Shown here in pieces: positions 16,162 through 24,770 of a DNA stretch of 27,119 nucleotides. The notes below the pieces were generated by a model, which did no database searches, was not told where the DNA came from, and saw only the letters and a program-made list of their open reading frames with translations. The first letter of the stretch is position 1; each line of letters starts with the position of its first letter. This stretch comes from Erysipelotrichia bacterium (GTDB lineage Bacteria; Bacillota_I; Bacilli_A; Erysipelotrichales; Erysipelotrichaceae): contig SABF01000005.1 of the NCBI GenBank assembly GCA_009929095.1, positions 1 through 27,119 on the forward strand, read 5' to 3'. Position numbers and translations under genes: made by a program.

Positions 16162-16415
16162 GTTGATTCTGTCTCCCCCGAGGTTTGCTGAAATGTATCA
16201 TTCAGACTATGACAATTATAATACTTGATGAACTGAATAAATAAAGGCAAAGCCTCGTTTCTGTCAAATACTTCTCTATCACATAATTTACCACAATTTT
16301 GCCATATTTTGGCGTAATACTTTGATTATATTTATAGAGCAGACAGATAATATCTGCTCTGATTCAAACTGTCCCCCCTTTGACAGTAATCAGAAGATTC
16401 TATCCCCTATAAAAT
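16162..16415. other. Structured intergenic region
   Basis: The region holds a minus-strand -10 (TATAAT at 16215-16220) for the recombinase-like gene and a TTGACA (minus, 16262-16267) without an ideal partner. Two inverted repeats lie further right: AGAGCAGA...TCTGCTCT (about 16336-16360) and ACTGTC...GACAGT (about 16368-16387). A minus-strand G6 tract near 16373 resembles the Shine-Dalgarno of the recombinase-like gene. Confidence 0.45.
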
Positions 16416-16450
16416 AGAGAAGAGACCCAGGCGAGGGTCTTTTCTCTTTT
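16416..16450 (+). terminator. Terminator just upstream of the HAD gene
   Basis: GAGAAGAGACCC (16417-16428) pairs with GGGTCTTTTCTC (16435-16446, one G-T pair) and ends in TTTT. A TATAAT (16457-16462) follows, so this hairpin insulates the HAD promoter from upstream transcription or acts as an attenuator. Confidence 0.75.
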
Positions 16451-16496
16451 ATACGTTATAATGTGCATGCGTATTTCTTTGAGGAGGTGTACATCA

Positions 16497-17339
16497 ATGA
16501 GCAAATACTTCTTTCTGGATATCGATGGGACTCTGTTCAGTCCGGTCATCAACGGTGTTCCGGCAACTGCATTGGCAGCAGTGAACGAAGCGCGGGAACA
16601 TGGTGCCAAGATATATCTATGCACAGGCAGACTGCTTGGGGAATGCGGAAGATATCTTGATTATCCAACCGATGGATATATATTCGGTGCAGGAACAATG
16701 ATTTATTCCGGCGGCCATAGAATCTATGATCATCCAGTAGCTAAAAAAGACATTGAGAAAATCAAGAAGATTCTGGATAAATATGAACTTGGATATACGA
16801 GTGAAGGCAGTGCCGGGGCATACAGCAATTCTTCCGGCTATGAAAGCGCACTGCGGTATTTTGGGGCTGGAGAAACGGATCGCAGGGAACTGAAGCGCAG
16901 GGCAATGGACAACGGTTTCTATCCGGAGACGGATCAGCACGAAGATGATCCGATCTATAAACTATGCTTTTATACCGGTGATGAGAAGATGTTTGAGGTG
17001 ATCAGGAAAGAACTTCCCTCACCGTATCATCTGATTATCACAATGCGTGATCCTGAGAATATCAATCATATTGCGGAGATTACCGACGGAAGGATTTCCA
17101 AGGCGACCGGCATTCAGCATGTGATGCAGAATGAGCATGTGGAATTAAAGGATACTGTGGCAATTGGTGACAGTGAGAATGATATTCCAATGATAGAATT
17201 CTGCGGAACCGGAATTGCAATGGGGAATGCTCAGGATGCTGTGAAAAAATCTGCTGACTGGGTGACGACAGATATCCTTGACAATGGTATTATGAATGCA
17301 TTCGTGCATGTGCTCGGAAAGGATCTGAAAAACGTATGA
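16497..17339 (+). CDS. HAD-superfamily phosphatase, Cof type
   Basis: This 280-residue cytoplasmic hydrolase has HAD motif I DIDGT (D8 nucleophile, D10), motif II around CTGR, and the motif III/IV region GDSENDIPM near the C-terminus. The large cap between them is typical of the Cof/YidA sub-family, which dephosphorylates small sugar phosphates, nucleotides or flavins; the exact substrate is unknown. I start at the ATG at 16497, preceded by GAGGAGGT; a longer in-frame start at 16461 would lie inside the -10 element TATAAT at 16457-16462. The stop codon overlaps the next start by four bases, so it forms an operon with the dipeptidase. Confidence 0.92.
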   Translation: MSKYFFLDIDGTLFSPVINGVPATALAAVNEAREHGAKIYLCTGRLLGECGRYLDYPTDGYIFGAGTMIYSGGHRIYDHPVAKKDIEKIKKILDKYELGYTSEGSAGAYSNSSGYESALRYFGAGETDRRELKRRAMDNGFYPETDQHEDDPIYKLCFYTGDEKMFEVIRKELPSPYHLIITMRDPENINHIAEITDGRISKATGIQHVMQNEHVELKDTVAIGDSENDIPMIEFCGTGIAMGNAQDAVKKSADWVTTDILDNGIMNAFVHVLGKDLKNV

Positions 17340-18319
17340 AATACATAGATATGCATTGCGATACTCTGATGAGTCTTCTGTTTCATGATCCATCAGCTAT
17401 GAATCTTTATGATAACGACTTCACCTCCATCTCTTTGAAGAAGATGAAAGAGGCGGGACAGAAGGCTCAGTTCTTTGCGGCATTTATGCCGGTTGAGAAG
17501 ATGTGGGATCAGGCTGCCGGGGAAAAACTGTCTGACTGGGAATATATAGAGACTCTGCACAAATGCCTGACGGACAATGTTGATTCACACAGAGACCTGA
17601 TTGCTATGGCATACAGCGCAGATGACATTGATGCAAATGATAAGGCTGGTCTGATGTCTGCTATATTCACAATCGAAGACAGCCGCGCAGTGGATGGCAG
17701 CCTGGACAATATCAGGAAGCTCTATGATATGGGAGTCAGAGCCTGTTCATTGACGTGGAATGGAATCAATTGCATTGGCTATCCAAATTCCTTGGATCCT
17801 GAAATTATGAATCATGGTTTAACAGAATTTGGCCGAGATGCTGTGAAGTATATGCAGGAACTCGGCATCCTGGTCGACGTATCACATTTATCTGAAGGTG
17901 GCTTCTATGATGTGGCATCCCTGTCTGACAGACCGTTTATTGCTACTCATTCCAACTGCCGGAGCCTGTCACCGCATCAGCGCAATCTGACTGATGATCA
18001 GATCAGAGTGCTGGCAGATCACGGCGGCATTACCGGAGTTAACTTCTGCCCGGCATTTCTGAATGAAGACGTCGAATGCAAGGATTCCAGTGCCCGGCTT
18101 ATGGCTGTGCATCTGAAGCATATGGTGCAGGTAGGCGGCATCAACACAGCAGCGCTGGGGTCTGATCTTGACGGCATCAGCGGCAATCTTGAAATTGACG
18201 GCTCGGATAAGATGTATCTTCTGTTTGATGAGATGAAGAAACAGGGATTCACGGAAGCAGAGATTGAGCAGATTGCCTATCAGAACGTTGAGCGGGTAAT
18301 GAGAGAAGCTCAGAAATAA
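17336..18319 (+). CDS. Membrane dipeptidase family (M19) zinc peptidase
   Basis: The 327-residue protein matches renal-type dipeptidases. It has the HCD metal pair (H7, D9), the bridging glutamate in the FTIEDSRAV segment, the histidine-bearing VDVSHLSE and ATHSNCRSLSPHQRNL segments, and GSDLDG near the end. These enzymes hydrolyse dipeptides, including D-amino-acid and cell-wall-derived ones, with two zinc ions. No signal peptide or membrane anchor is visible, so it should be cytoplasmic despite the family name. It overlaps the HAD gene by four bases (ATGA) and ends at a shared terminator. Confidence 0.94.
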   Translation: MKYIDMHCDTLMSLLFHDPSAMNLYDNDFTSISLKKMKEAGQKAQFFAAFMPVEKMWDQAAGEKLSDWEYIETLHKCLTDNVDSHRDLIAMAYSADDIDANDKAGLMSAIFTIEDSRAVDGSLDNIRKLYDMGVRACSLTWNGINCIGYPNSLDPEIMNHGLTEFGRDAVKYMQELGILVDVSHLSEGGFYDVASLSDRPFIATHSNCRSLSPHQRNLTDDQIRVLADHGGITGVNFCPAFLNEDVECKDSSARLMAVHLKHMVQVGGINTAALGSDLDGISGNLEIDGSDKMYLLFDEMKKQGFTEAEIEQIAYQNVERVMREAQK

Positions 18320-18327
18320 CCAGACAT

Positions 18328-18353
18328 AAAAAAAGACCGGTGACGGTCTTTTT
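18328..18353. terminator. Bidirectional terminator between dipeptidase and asnA
   Basis: AAAAAGACCG (18330-18339) pairs perfectly with CGGTCTTTTT (18344-18353), loop GTGA, with an A run on the left and T run on the right. It serves both convergent genes. Confidence 0.9.
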
Positions 18354-18416
18354 CGTTTCGAATCAATATTCTGATAAATTGGATGCTGGCAGCGTTCATC
18401 GAGGTGCCTTGTGCCA

Positions 18417-19427
18417 CTAGAGGAGCGGGATATTATTTTTGCTGCAGATTTCTGTCATCTCGTCCGGCCAGATGGAAGCCTGCACTTCACCTACATGTGC
18501 TTTGTTCAGCAGCAGCATACATAGTCTGGACTGACCGATGCCGCCGCCGATGGTGTAGGGCAGTTCTCTATTCAGAATCATCCTGTAATAAGGAAGAGTA
18601 AGTCTGCCTTCACAATGCGATGCCCTGCATTGAGATACGATGGAATTTTCATCTACCCGGATGCCCATGCTGGAGATTTCAAGAGCACAGTCCAGTGCCG
18701 GCAGATAGAACAGCAGATCCCCGTTCAGATTCCAGTCATCATAGTCGGGTGCTCTGCCATCATGCGGTTTGCCGGAGTGATTCATAGGCCAGCCGATATG
18801 CTTGATAAAGACACACTTATTTTCTTTGACAATGATGTTTTCGCGTTCTTTGGGACTGAGATTTGGATACATGTCTTCCAGTTCCTGGGAGTCAATAAAG
18901 AATACATCATCAGCCAGATGACATACTGCTTCCGGATATTTATACCAGACTTCGTGTTCCATATGCTTGATGACTTTGAAGATAATTCTGACCGTATCCT
19001 CAAGTGTCTTTTCAGTACGCTCTTTCTTATCAATCACCTTTTCCCAGTCCCATTGGTCTACATAGATAGAATGCAGATTATCCAGCAATTCATCTCTGCG
19101 AATGGCGTTCATGTTGGTATATAGACCTTCGTGTACGTGAAAGCCGTATTTCTTCAATGCAAAGCGTTTCCATTTTGCCAGCGACTGTACAACTTCAATT
19201 CGGTCTTCCGGCAGTTCCTGTATATCAAATGAAACAGGACGTTCGATTCCATTTAGATTGTCGTTTAAACCGCTCTTTTTTGTGACAAATAGGGGTGCGC
19301 TGATACGGGAAAGTCCAAGCTCTCTGCCGAATTCACGCTGGAATGTATCACGGATATACTTAATGGCTTCCTGCGTGTCGCGTACGGAGAGAACAGGGTC
19401 ATAATTTACTGGCTGTTTAAATTTCAT
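18417..19427 (-). CDS. asnA: Aspartate-ammonia ligase (asparagine synthetase A)
   Basis: This 336-residue enzyme makes asparagine from aspartate, ammonia and ATP in the cytoplasm. It is related in fold to class II aspartyl-tRNA synthetase. Its length and landmarks fit AsnA: the ISAPLF segment, [34 protein letters not shown], the VDQWDWEK box, the [21 protein letters not shown] region and the C-terminal [14 protein letters not shown], a class II motif 3-like element. The start has only a weak site (AGCAGG). No T-box lies upstream, unlike metG, so regulation differs. It is a single gene ending at a bidirectional terminator. Confidence 0.96.
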   Translation of the reverse strand: MKFKQPVNYDPVLSVRDTQEAIKYIRDTFQREFGRELGLSRISAPLFVTKKSGLNDNLNGIERPVSFDIQELPEDRIEVVQSLAKWKRFALKKYGFHVHEGLYTNMNAIRRDELLDNLHSIYVDQWDWEKVIDKKERTEKTLEDTVRIIFKVIKHMEHEVWYKYPEAVCHLADDVFFIDSQELEDMYPNLSPKERENIIVKENKCVFIKHIGWPMNHSGKPHDGRAPDYDDWNLNGDLLFYLPALDCALEISSMGIRVDENSIVSQCRASHCEGRLTLPYYRMILNRELPYTIGGGIGQSRLCMLLLNKAHVGEVQASIWPDEMTEICSKNNIPLL

Positions 19428-19483
19428 TAAGGTACCTGCTTTCTGCTTGCTACTATTTTAGCAGATTTGCCAACAGCGAATAG

Positions 19484-19503
19484 ATGCTTGTTGAAACAAG
19501 CAT
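19484..19503 (-). repeat. Perfect inverted repeat upstream of asnA
   Basis: ATGCTTGTT (19484-19492) and AACAAGCAT (19495-19503) form a 9-bp perfect inverted repeat with a 2-base centre, 57 bases upstream of the asnA start. With so short a centre it fits a dimeric repressor operator better than an RNA hairpin. A TAAAAT -10-like element lies between it and the gene. Confidence 0.6.
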
Positions 19504-19668
19504 TTATCAATAGGAACAGCGACTGAGAATATACATGATGGATTGATGCGGAATGTGTATGCTGGAGTCACTGAGGCGGATGCTGTTCTGCAGGAATCAA
19601 GATCAGGGCCGGGAAAGAATAGATCATTCTTCTCTCTGTATATCGAAGGGCTGAATATGACACAGGAT

Positions 19669-19708
19669 AAAAAAAACAGAAGCCGGGACAATTCTGCCCA
19701 GACTTCTG
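19669..19708 (-). terminator. Terminator of the ABC exporter operon
   Basis: Reading the minus strand, CAGAAG...CTTCTG closes a 14-position imperfect stem (loop GAAT) followed by eight T. It lies a few bases after the stop codon of the second exporter gene. Confidence 0.85.
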
Positions 19709-19715
19709 AAATATT

Positions 19716-21584
19716 TTATGATTCTGCTTCTTCAAACTGACTGTTGTACAGTTTGGCATAAAATCCATTTTTGACAAGCAGCTGTTCATGACTGCCTACT
19801 TCTACAATGTCACCGTGATCCATAACTAAGATCAGATCAGCATTTTTAATTGTGGACAGACGGTGTGCAATGACGAAGGACGTACGGCCTTTCATCAGAT
19901 TCTCCATGCCTTTCTGAATCAGAATCTCCGTTCGGGTATCAACGGAAGAAGTGGCTTCATCAAGGATCAGGATCTTTGGATCACTGAGGAATGCACGTGC
20001 AATTGTCAGAAGCTGTTTCTGTCCCTGCGATATATTTGTTGATTCTTCATTGATCTCTGTCTGATAGCCATTTTCAAGAGTGCGAATGAAGTGATCCACG
20101 TAAGCCTGATCCGCAGCTTTCATGACTTCTTCATCCGTTGCATCAGTTCTTCCATAGCGGATGTTATCCATGATGGTACCGGTGAGCAGCCATGCATCCT
20201 GAAGCACCATTCCAAAGCAGTCTCGCAGATCATCTCTGGTAAGCTGTGCTGTATCAATGCCATCGATATAGATAGTGCCGCTGTTGAGTTCATAGAAGCG
20301 CATCAGCAGCTTGACAATGGTTGTCTTGCCGGCTCCGGTCGGTCCGACGATAGCTACCTGCTGTCCTGCTTTTACAATTGCACTGAAGTCACTGATGATA
20401 ATCTTATCAGGACTGTATCCGAAGTGAACATTCTCGAATGCCACATCTCCCCTGATTGTCAGATTGCCCTGTTCATCGCGGATCGATATCGGGTTAACAC
20501 TATCGCTGGATTCTTCCGGTTCATCCAAAAATTCAAACACACGTTCTGCAGAAGCTGCAGTAGACTGCAAAACATTCATAATCTGCGCAGTCTGCGTAAT
20601 TGGCTGGTTGAAATTTCTGACATATTGAATGAATGCCTGAATATCACCAATAGGCAGTCCGTCGTGCAGAGCAAGATATCCGCCAAGCACACAGCATCCG
20701 ACATAGCCTACATTGCCCAGGAGACTGGTAATTGGCTGCATGATGCCGGACATGAACTGTGCTTTCCAAGCGGATGAGTACAGACTGTCATTCAATTCAC
20801 TGAATCGAGCAATTGATTTCTCTTCGCCGTTGAACGCTTTCATGACAATATGACCGCCATACATTTCTTCAATGTGGCCATTCACATTGCCTAGAGTAGT
20901 CTGCTGTGCTGTAAAGTATTTTTGAGAATTCTTTACAACAGCTGCGGCTGCCAGCCCTGACAGAGGCACTACAATGAGCGCCATCAGTGTGAGCTGCCAG
21001 GAAATTGACAGCATCATGATCAGGATTCCAAAAATAGTTACGACGGAAGTAAATACCTGCTGTACGGACTGATTCAGGGACTGTGATACGGTATCAACAT
21101 CATTGGTGACGCGTGAGAGTACTTCGCCATGAGTCTGTCTGTCAAAGTAGGACAGAGGCAGACGATTAATTTTTTCGGCAATTTCCTTGCGGAGACGATA
21201 GGTAATCTTTTGCGTGATGCCAGCCATCATCCAGCCCTGAAAATAATTAAACAGCATAGCGAGTACATAGATTGTTCCTAGCTTTACAAGGATTGCCAGA
21301 ATGCTGTCAAAGTCAATTCCGCCGGTGTTGGAATATTTTGCTACCAGTCCTTCTGCCAGTTTGGTTGTGGCAGTGCCAAGTATCTTTGGCCCGACAATAT
21401 TGAATATTGTTGATGCAACTGCAAATATGATGATGAATATCAATGAGATATAGTAGGGTTTCATGTAGCGGATCAGTTTACCAATGGTGCCCTTGAAATC
21501 CTTGGCTTTTTCACCTGCCGCCATGCCGTGAGGGCCGCGGCCGAAACCTCCCATTTTCTGAGGGCTGTTCTTACGCTGTGTCAT
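19716..21584 (-). CDS. Heterodimeric ABC exporter subunit, consensus Walker B side
   Basis: This 622-residue half-transporter has a cytoplasmic N-terminal tail, six membrane segments (about 38-330) and an ATPase domain. Walker A has K420, Walker B has D542-E543 with the catalytic glutamate present, and the H-switch His574 is present. The signature, normally LSGGQ, reads ISQGQ (518-522). In heterodimeric exporters such as TM287/288, BmrCD and LmrCD one of the two ATP sites is degenerate; this subunit supplies the altered signature to that site. It overlaps the upstream partner gene by four bases. Such pumps export drugs, lipids or peptides; the substrate here is unknown. Confidence 0.93.
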   Translation of the reverse strand: MTQRKNSPQKMGGFGRGPHGMAAGEKAKDFKGTIGKLIRYMKPYYISLIFIIIFAVASTIFNIVGPKILGTATTKLAEGLVAKYSNTGGIDFDSILAILVKLGTIYVLAMLFNYFQGWMMAGITQKITYRLRKEIAEKINRLPLSYFDRQTHGEVLSRVTNDVDTVSQSLNQSVQQVFTSVVTIFGILIMMLSISWQLTLMALIVVPLSGLAAAAVVKNSQKYFTAQQTTLGNVNGHIEEMYGGHIVMKAFNGEEKSIARFSELNDSLYSSAWKAQFMSGIMQPITSLLGNVGYVGCCVLGGYLALHDGLPIGDIQAFIQYVRNFNQPITQTAQIMNVLQSTAASAERVFEFLDEPEESSDSVNPISIRDEQGNLTIRGDVAFENVHFGYSPDKIIISDFSAIVKAGQQVAIVGPTGAGKTTIVKLLMRFYELNSGTIYIDGIDTAQLTRDDLRDCFGMVLQDAWLLTGTIMDNIRYGRTDATDEEVMKAADQAYVDHFIRTLENGYQTEINEESTNISQGQKQLLTIARAFLSDPKILILDEATSSVDTRTEILIQKGMENLMKGRTSFVIAHRLSTIKNADLILVMDHGDIVEVGSHEQLLVKNGFYAKLYNSQFEEAES

Positions 21585-23764
21585 GCCTGTTTCAGCTCCT
21601 CTCTGCTCAGCTGTGAATATGCTATTTCCTGATATACTCTGCAGTTTTTAATTAGTTCATCATGAGTTCCAATCCCTGCGATACGACCTTGATCAAGAAC
21701 GATGATCCTGTCTGCGTGCATGATTGAGCTGATGCGCTGAGCAACAATGAATACGGTCGAATGTGTTTTTGCAATCATTCCAGCCAGTGCTTCACGAAGC
21801 TGTGCGTCTGTCTTATAGTCCAGTGCACTGAAGGTATCATCGAAGATATAGATCTGTGCATTCTTGGTCAGCGCACGGGCAATGGACAGTCTTTGTTTCT
21901 GACCGCCGGATACGTTTGAACCGCCTTCGGAAATCTTCTCCTTGACGCCATCCGGCATCTGGTCAACAAATTCCTTTGACTGTGAAACGTCCAGTGCATT
22001 TTCTATTACAGCATCAGAGGCATTTTCATCGGCATACTTCAGATTGGATTCAATTGTTCCGGAGAAGAGCACACCTTTCTGCGGCACATAGCCGATGCGG
22101 CTTCTAAGGTCCTTCATTGTTACATCGTGAATATCCACATCGCCGTATCTGATCGAACCGCAGGTCACATCGAAGAATCTCGGGATCAGATTGATCAGCG
22201 TGGATTTGCCGGATCCGGTAGACCCGATAAAGGCAACAGTCTCACCTGGATCGGCATGAAAGGATATATGCTCCAGAACATTCTCTTCAGCATTCGGGTA
22301 TTTGAAGCATACATCATCGAATGTAATGGTGCGGTTACCAGCCGGAAGTGATTTCGGATTCTTTGAATCCACAATTGTTGGATCTGTTTCAAGCACCTGA
22401 AATATACGCTGCGCAGATACAGAGGATCTGGGGATCATGATGAAGATCATGGCAATCACCATGAAGGAAATCAGCACCTGCATGGAATACTGCAGAAAAG
22501 CCATCATCTCACCAATCTGCATGGCACCAAGATCAATCTGCTTAGCACCAAACCAGATGATCAGAATGGAAATTCCGCTCATCAGAAACTGCATGACCGG
22601 CATAATGGATGCCATTGCTCTGTTAACGAAGATGTTAACCTTGGTAATATCTGTGTTGACGCCATCAAAGCGTTTCTCCTCAGTCTTCTGGTTATTGAAG
22701 GCACGGATAACAAGCATACCGGAGAGCTGTTCGCGGGTTACCAGGTTCAGTCTGTCGACCAGCTTCTGAATAATCTTGAATTTTGGCAGTGTCACACTGA
22801 ATGTAATCATCAGCAATGCAAAGATGATCAGGAGTACCCATCCAAGCAGTCCGACCATACTTGGATAGCGGATGACTTTCAACAGGGCGGTAAATCCCAT
22901 GAACGGTGCAAACAGCACAATCCTCAGCAGCATGGTCAATACCTGCTGTACCTGCTGAATATCGTTGGTCGTACGGGTTATCAGCGAAGCTGTTGAAAAA
23001 TGAGAGAATTCTTCAGAAGAGAAAGATTCGACTTTTTTGAATACATCTGCACGCATATTGCGGCAGGCTCCGGTAGCCGTGCGGCTGGAAAGGTAGGCAG
23101 CAGCGGCGGCACACAGGGAACCGAGGAGGGTAATCAGCAGCATCCAGCCGCCTTCCTGCCAGAGGTAGGAAGACTGCATTGCATCGGCATTCATGCCGAG
23201 AGCAGAATACTCGTTCTTCAGCAGCATGATTTCAGCAGCTTCCAGATTTGCGTCAGTATAGCCTGCGATCTTTTCTTCTGCACTTGATTGAATCTGCTCG
23301 GTCATCTTTGGCTGAGCGGCAAGAGAAGCATACAGCTGATCCTCACTGCTCAGTCCCATCTGATCAAGCATATCCTTCTGTGACAGCATAGATACGATCA
23401 GAAATGGTTTCTCGGTCAGTCCAGAAAGATCGGCCTTTGGATCGTTTACAACATAAATATCTTGATTCGCTGCTTCTGGATATTTGGCAAGATAGGATTC
23501 ATCTCCCATGGAGATTCTGGAATAACTGGATTCCAGAATAGACTGATCCTCTTCTGACATAAAGAGTTTCATGTGTTCAAACGTAGATGATCTCAGAGCG
23601 GTAGGTGTAGATGAAGTGATACCGCCATACTGAATTCCGTACGTCATAATATTTGACATGTAATCCGGCAGTGCCAGCTCACACTGAACCTGGCCGAAAA
23701 CCAAACAAATAATCGCAATGACGGAAAGCCAGAAAGGTTTTAAATATCGCAATGCTTTCAGCAT
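21581..23764 (-). CDS. Heterodimeric ABC exporter subunit, degenerate-site side, with extracellular insertion
   Basis: This 727-residue partner has Walker A G514-S521 and a consensus signature VSGGQ (618-622). Its Walker B ends D642-D643, replacing the catalytic Glu with Asp, and its H-switch is Gln676 instead of His. These are the classical changes of the degenerate site in heterodimeric exporters and match the altered signature of the partner. Between the first membrane segment (about 12-30) and the second (about 207-226) there is a polar stretch of roughly 150 residues that must be extracellular, far longer than the usual short loop. It starts behind AGGAGGAAA and is the first gene of the operon, divergent from a TetR-family gene. 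Confidence 0.93.
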   Translation of the reverse strand: MLKALRYLKPFWLSVIAIICLVFGQVQCELALPDYMSNIMTYGIQYGGITSSTPTALRSSTFEHMKLFMSEEDQSILESSYSRISMGDESYLAKYPEAANQDIYVVNDPKADLSGLTEKPFLIVSMLSQKDMLDQMGLSSEDQLYASLAAQPKMTEQIQSSAEEKIAGYTDANLEAAEIMLLKNEYSALGMNADAMQSSYLWQEGGWMLLITLLGSLCAAAAAYLSSRTATGACRNMRADVFKKVESFSSEEFSHFSTASLITRTTNDIQQVQQVLTMLLRIVLFAPFMGFTALLKVIRYPSMVGLLGWVLLIIFALLMITFSVTLPKFKIIQKLVDRLNLVTREQLSGMLVIRAFNNQKTEEKRFDGVNTDITKVNIFVNRAMASIMPVMQFLMSGISILIIWFGAKQIDLGAMQIGEMMAFLQYSMQVLISFMVIAMIFIMIPRSSVSAQRIFQVLETDPTIVDSKNPKSLPAGNRTITFDDVCFKYPNAEENVLEHISFHADPGETVAFIGSTGSGKSTLINLIPRFFDVTCGSIRYGDVDIHDVTMKDLRSRIGYVPQKGVLFSGTIESNLKYADENASDAVIENALDVSQSKEFVDQMPDGVKEKISEGGSNVSGGQKQRLSIARALTKNAQIYIFDDTFSALDYKTDAQLREALAGMIAKTHSTVFIVAQRISSIMHADRIIVLDQGRIAGIGTHDELIKNCRVYQEIAYSQLSREELKQA

Positions 23765-23795
23765 TCAATTTCCTCCTCAGCAAATTTGCATTGCT

Positions 23796-23824
23796 ATATT
23801 ACCACGGTACTACAAGTATGTAAA
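23796..23824 (-). promoter_or_regulatory. Promoter of the ABC exporter operon, with possible operator
   Basis: Reading the minus strand, TTTACA (23819-23824) and TAATAT (23796-23801) are 17 bases apart. A small palindrome TACCACGGTA (23800-23809) overlaps the -10, and a perfect GCAAATTTGC palindrome (23780-23789) lies in the leader; either could be a repressor site. Confidence 0.7.
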
Positions 23825-23842
23825 CAGAGTAATATCTGCGTG

Positions 23843-23871
23843 TTGCCATTGTTTCATAAGTGTGGTATAAA
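23843..23871 (+). promoter_or_regulatory. Promoter of the TetR-family gene
   Basis: TTGCCA (23843-23848) and TATAAA (23866-23871) are 17 bases apart. The bases GTGG directly precede the -10 here and also at the divergent exporter promoter, which suggests shared control. Confidence 0.7.
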
Positions 23872-23899
23872 TCGAGTGATAGCAATAAAGGGGACTGGC

Positions 23900-24505
23900 A
23901 TGAGACTGGAAGACGAATCAGAAAAGAAGAGCGAAATCCGAAAGAAGGCACTGGCACTGTTTCAGAAGAATGGCTACGATGCAGTGACAATCAATGAGAT
24001 ATGCAATGCATCAGGAATTTCGAAAAATACATTCTATTATCATTTTGCAAGTAAAGAGGAACTGATCATGGATCTGTTCCGGGTTATGCTTTCAATGTCA
24101 GAAGAGGAACTCATCAAAATTATGGCAATTTCCGATCCTTTAGAGCAGCTGCGCTATGTGTGGCGGACACTGACAAATGATGCAGAAACATTGGGCAAGG
24201 AAGTTATGAAAAAAGCGATGATGGCCAATCTTTCCAGAGCTGAATCGCTGGAAGCGGACTGCAAAGACAGAAAGCATAAGCCCAATCCGTACATGGATAT
24301 GCTAAGATCCATGTATGAGCGCGCTCAAGCACTCGGGGAAGTCCGCAGTGATGTTACTCCAAAAAGTTTGATGAAGAGCTCCATGGCGATGTTTATAGGC
24401 TGTCTGCAGATATGGGCAACAGCTCCGGTTGAATTAGGGCTGACTGAGATGTATGCAGAGAACTATGAGCTTCTCATACTTGACCAGAAACAAAAAAACA
24501 CATAA
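23900..24505 (+). CDS. TetR/AcrR-family transcriptional regulator
   Basis: This 201-residue protein has the family N-terminal helix-turn-helix: a first helix IRKKALALFQKNGYDAVTI, then NEICNASGISKNTFYYHFASKEEL at roughly residues 32-56. The rest is a variable helical ligand-binding domain. It probably represses the divergently transcribed exporter operon and relieves it when a ligand binds, a common arrangement. I start at the ATG at 23900, preceded by AAAGGGGA; a longer frame opening at 23786 would cover both promoters and is unlikely. A 43-residue membrane protein gene follows 51 bases downstream and is likely co-transcribed. Confidence 0.92.
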   Translation: MRLEDESEKKSEIRKKALALFQKNGYDAVTINEICNASGISKNTFYYHFASKEELIMDLFRVMLSMSEEELIKIMAISDPLEQLRYVWRTLTNDAETLGKEVMKKAMMANLSRAESLEADCKDRKHKPNPYMDMLRSMYERAQALGEVRSDVTPKSLMKSSMAMFIGCLQIWATAPVELGLTEMYAENYELLILDQKQKNT

Positions 24506-24556
24506 TCCGGCAAAAAGAATTATGATAATGAAGAAGCACCTGAGGAGGCAATTCAC

Positions 24557-24688
24557 ATGAAACAGGTCATCATCATTATTCTCGCAATCCTCTGCGTCAT
24601 CACCATCATATTGAATTTTTCTGCAGTTTGTCAGGGTTTCAGCATTATTCTCAAGAGGATACAAAACCTGCTGAACGGTAAAGACTGA
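24557..24688 (+). CDS. Small membrane protein, 43 residues
   Basis: This short gene encodes 43 residues: MKQV, then a strongly hydrophobic segment of about 20 residues rich in Ile and Leu (4-24), then a basic amphipathic tail with KRIQNLLNGK. One membrane helix with the positive tail inside is expected. The ribosome binding site TGAGGAGGC is excellent and six to eight bases from the ATG. It lies between the TetR-family gene and a terminator, so it is probably the second gene of that transcript. I recognise no family. It could be a small partner of the exporter, or a stress or toxin-like peptide; nothing decides this. Confidence 0.7.
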   Translation: MKQVIIIILAILCVITIILNFSAVCQGFSIILKRIQNLLNGKD

Positions 24689-24729
24689 AGAAGATGGAAG
24701 GAATCTTCTGTCGGCATGACAGATATAGC

Positions 24730-24770
24730 AAGCCGCATTTGAGCTATTGCTCAGATGCGGCTTTATGTTT
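24730..24770 (+). terminator. Terminator between convergent genes
   Basis: A 15-position stem (24730-24744 with 24749-24763, one G-T pair, loop TATT) is followed by TTATGTTTATT on the plus strand. The minus-strand side lacks a T-run, so it mainly serves the tetR and small-protein transcript, though the hairpin may also protect the other mRNA. Confidence 0.75.

Noticed and set aside
18615..19124. A 169-codon plus-strand frame opposite asnA
   Set aside because: Antisense shadow of a conserved enzyme gene, without a ribosome binding site.
19428..19668. T-box leader expected upstream of asnA
   Set aside because: The GGTGGTACCGCG consensus is absent on the minus strand; the GGTACC near the start codon is isolated.
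20091..20777. A 228-codon plus-strand frame opposite the exporter subunit
   Set aside because: Antisense shadow; the minus-strand gene has all ABC motifs and correct length.
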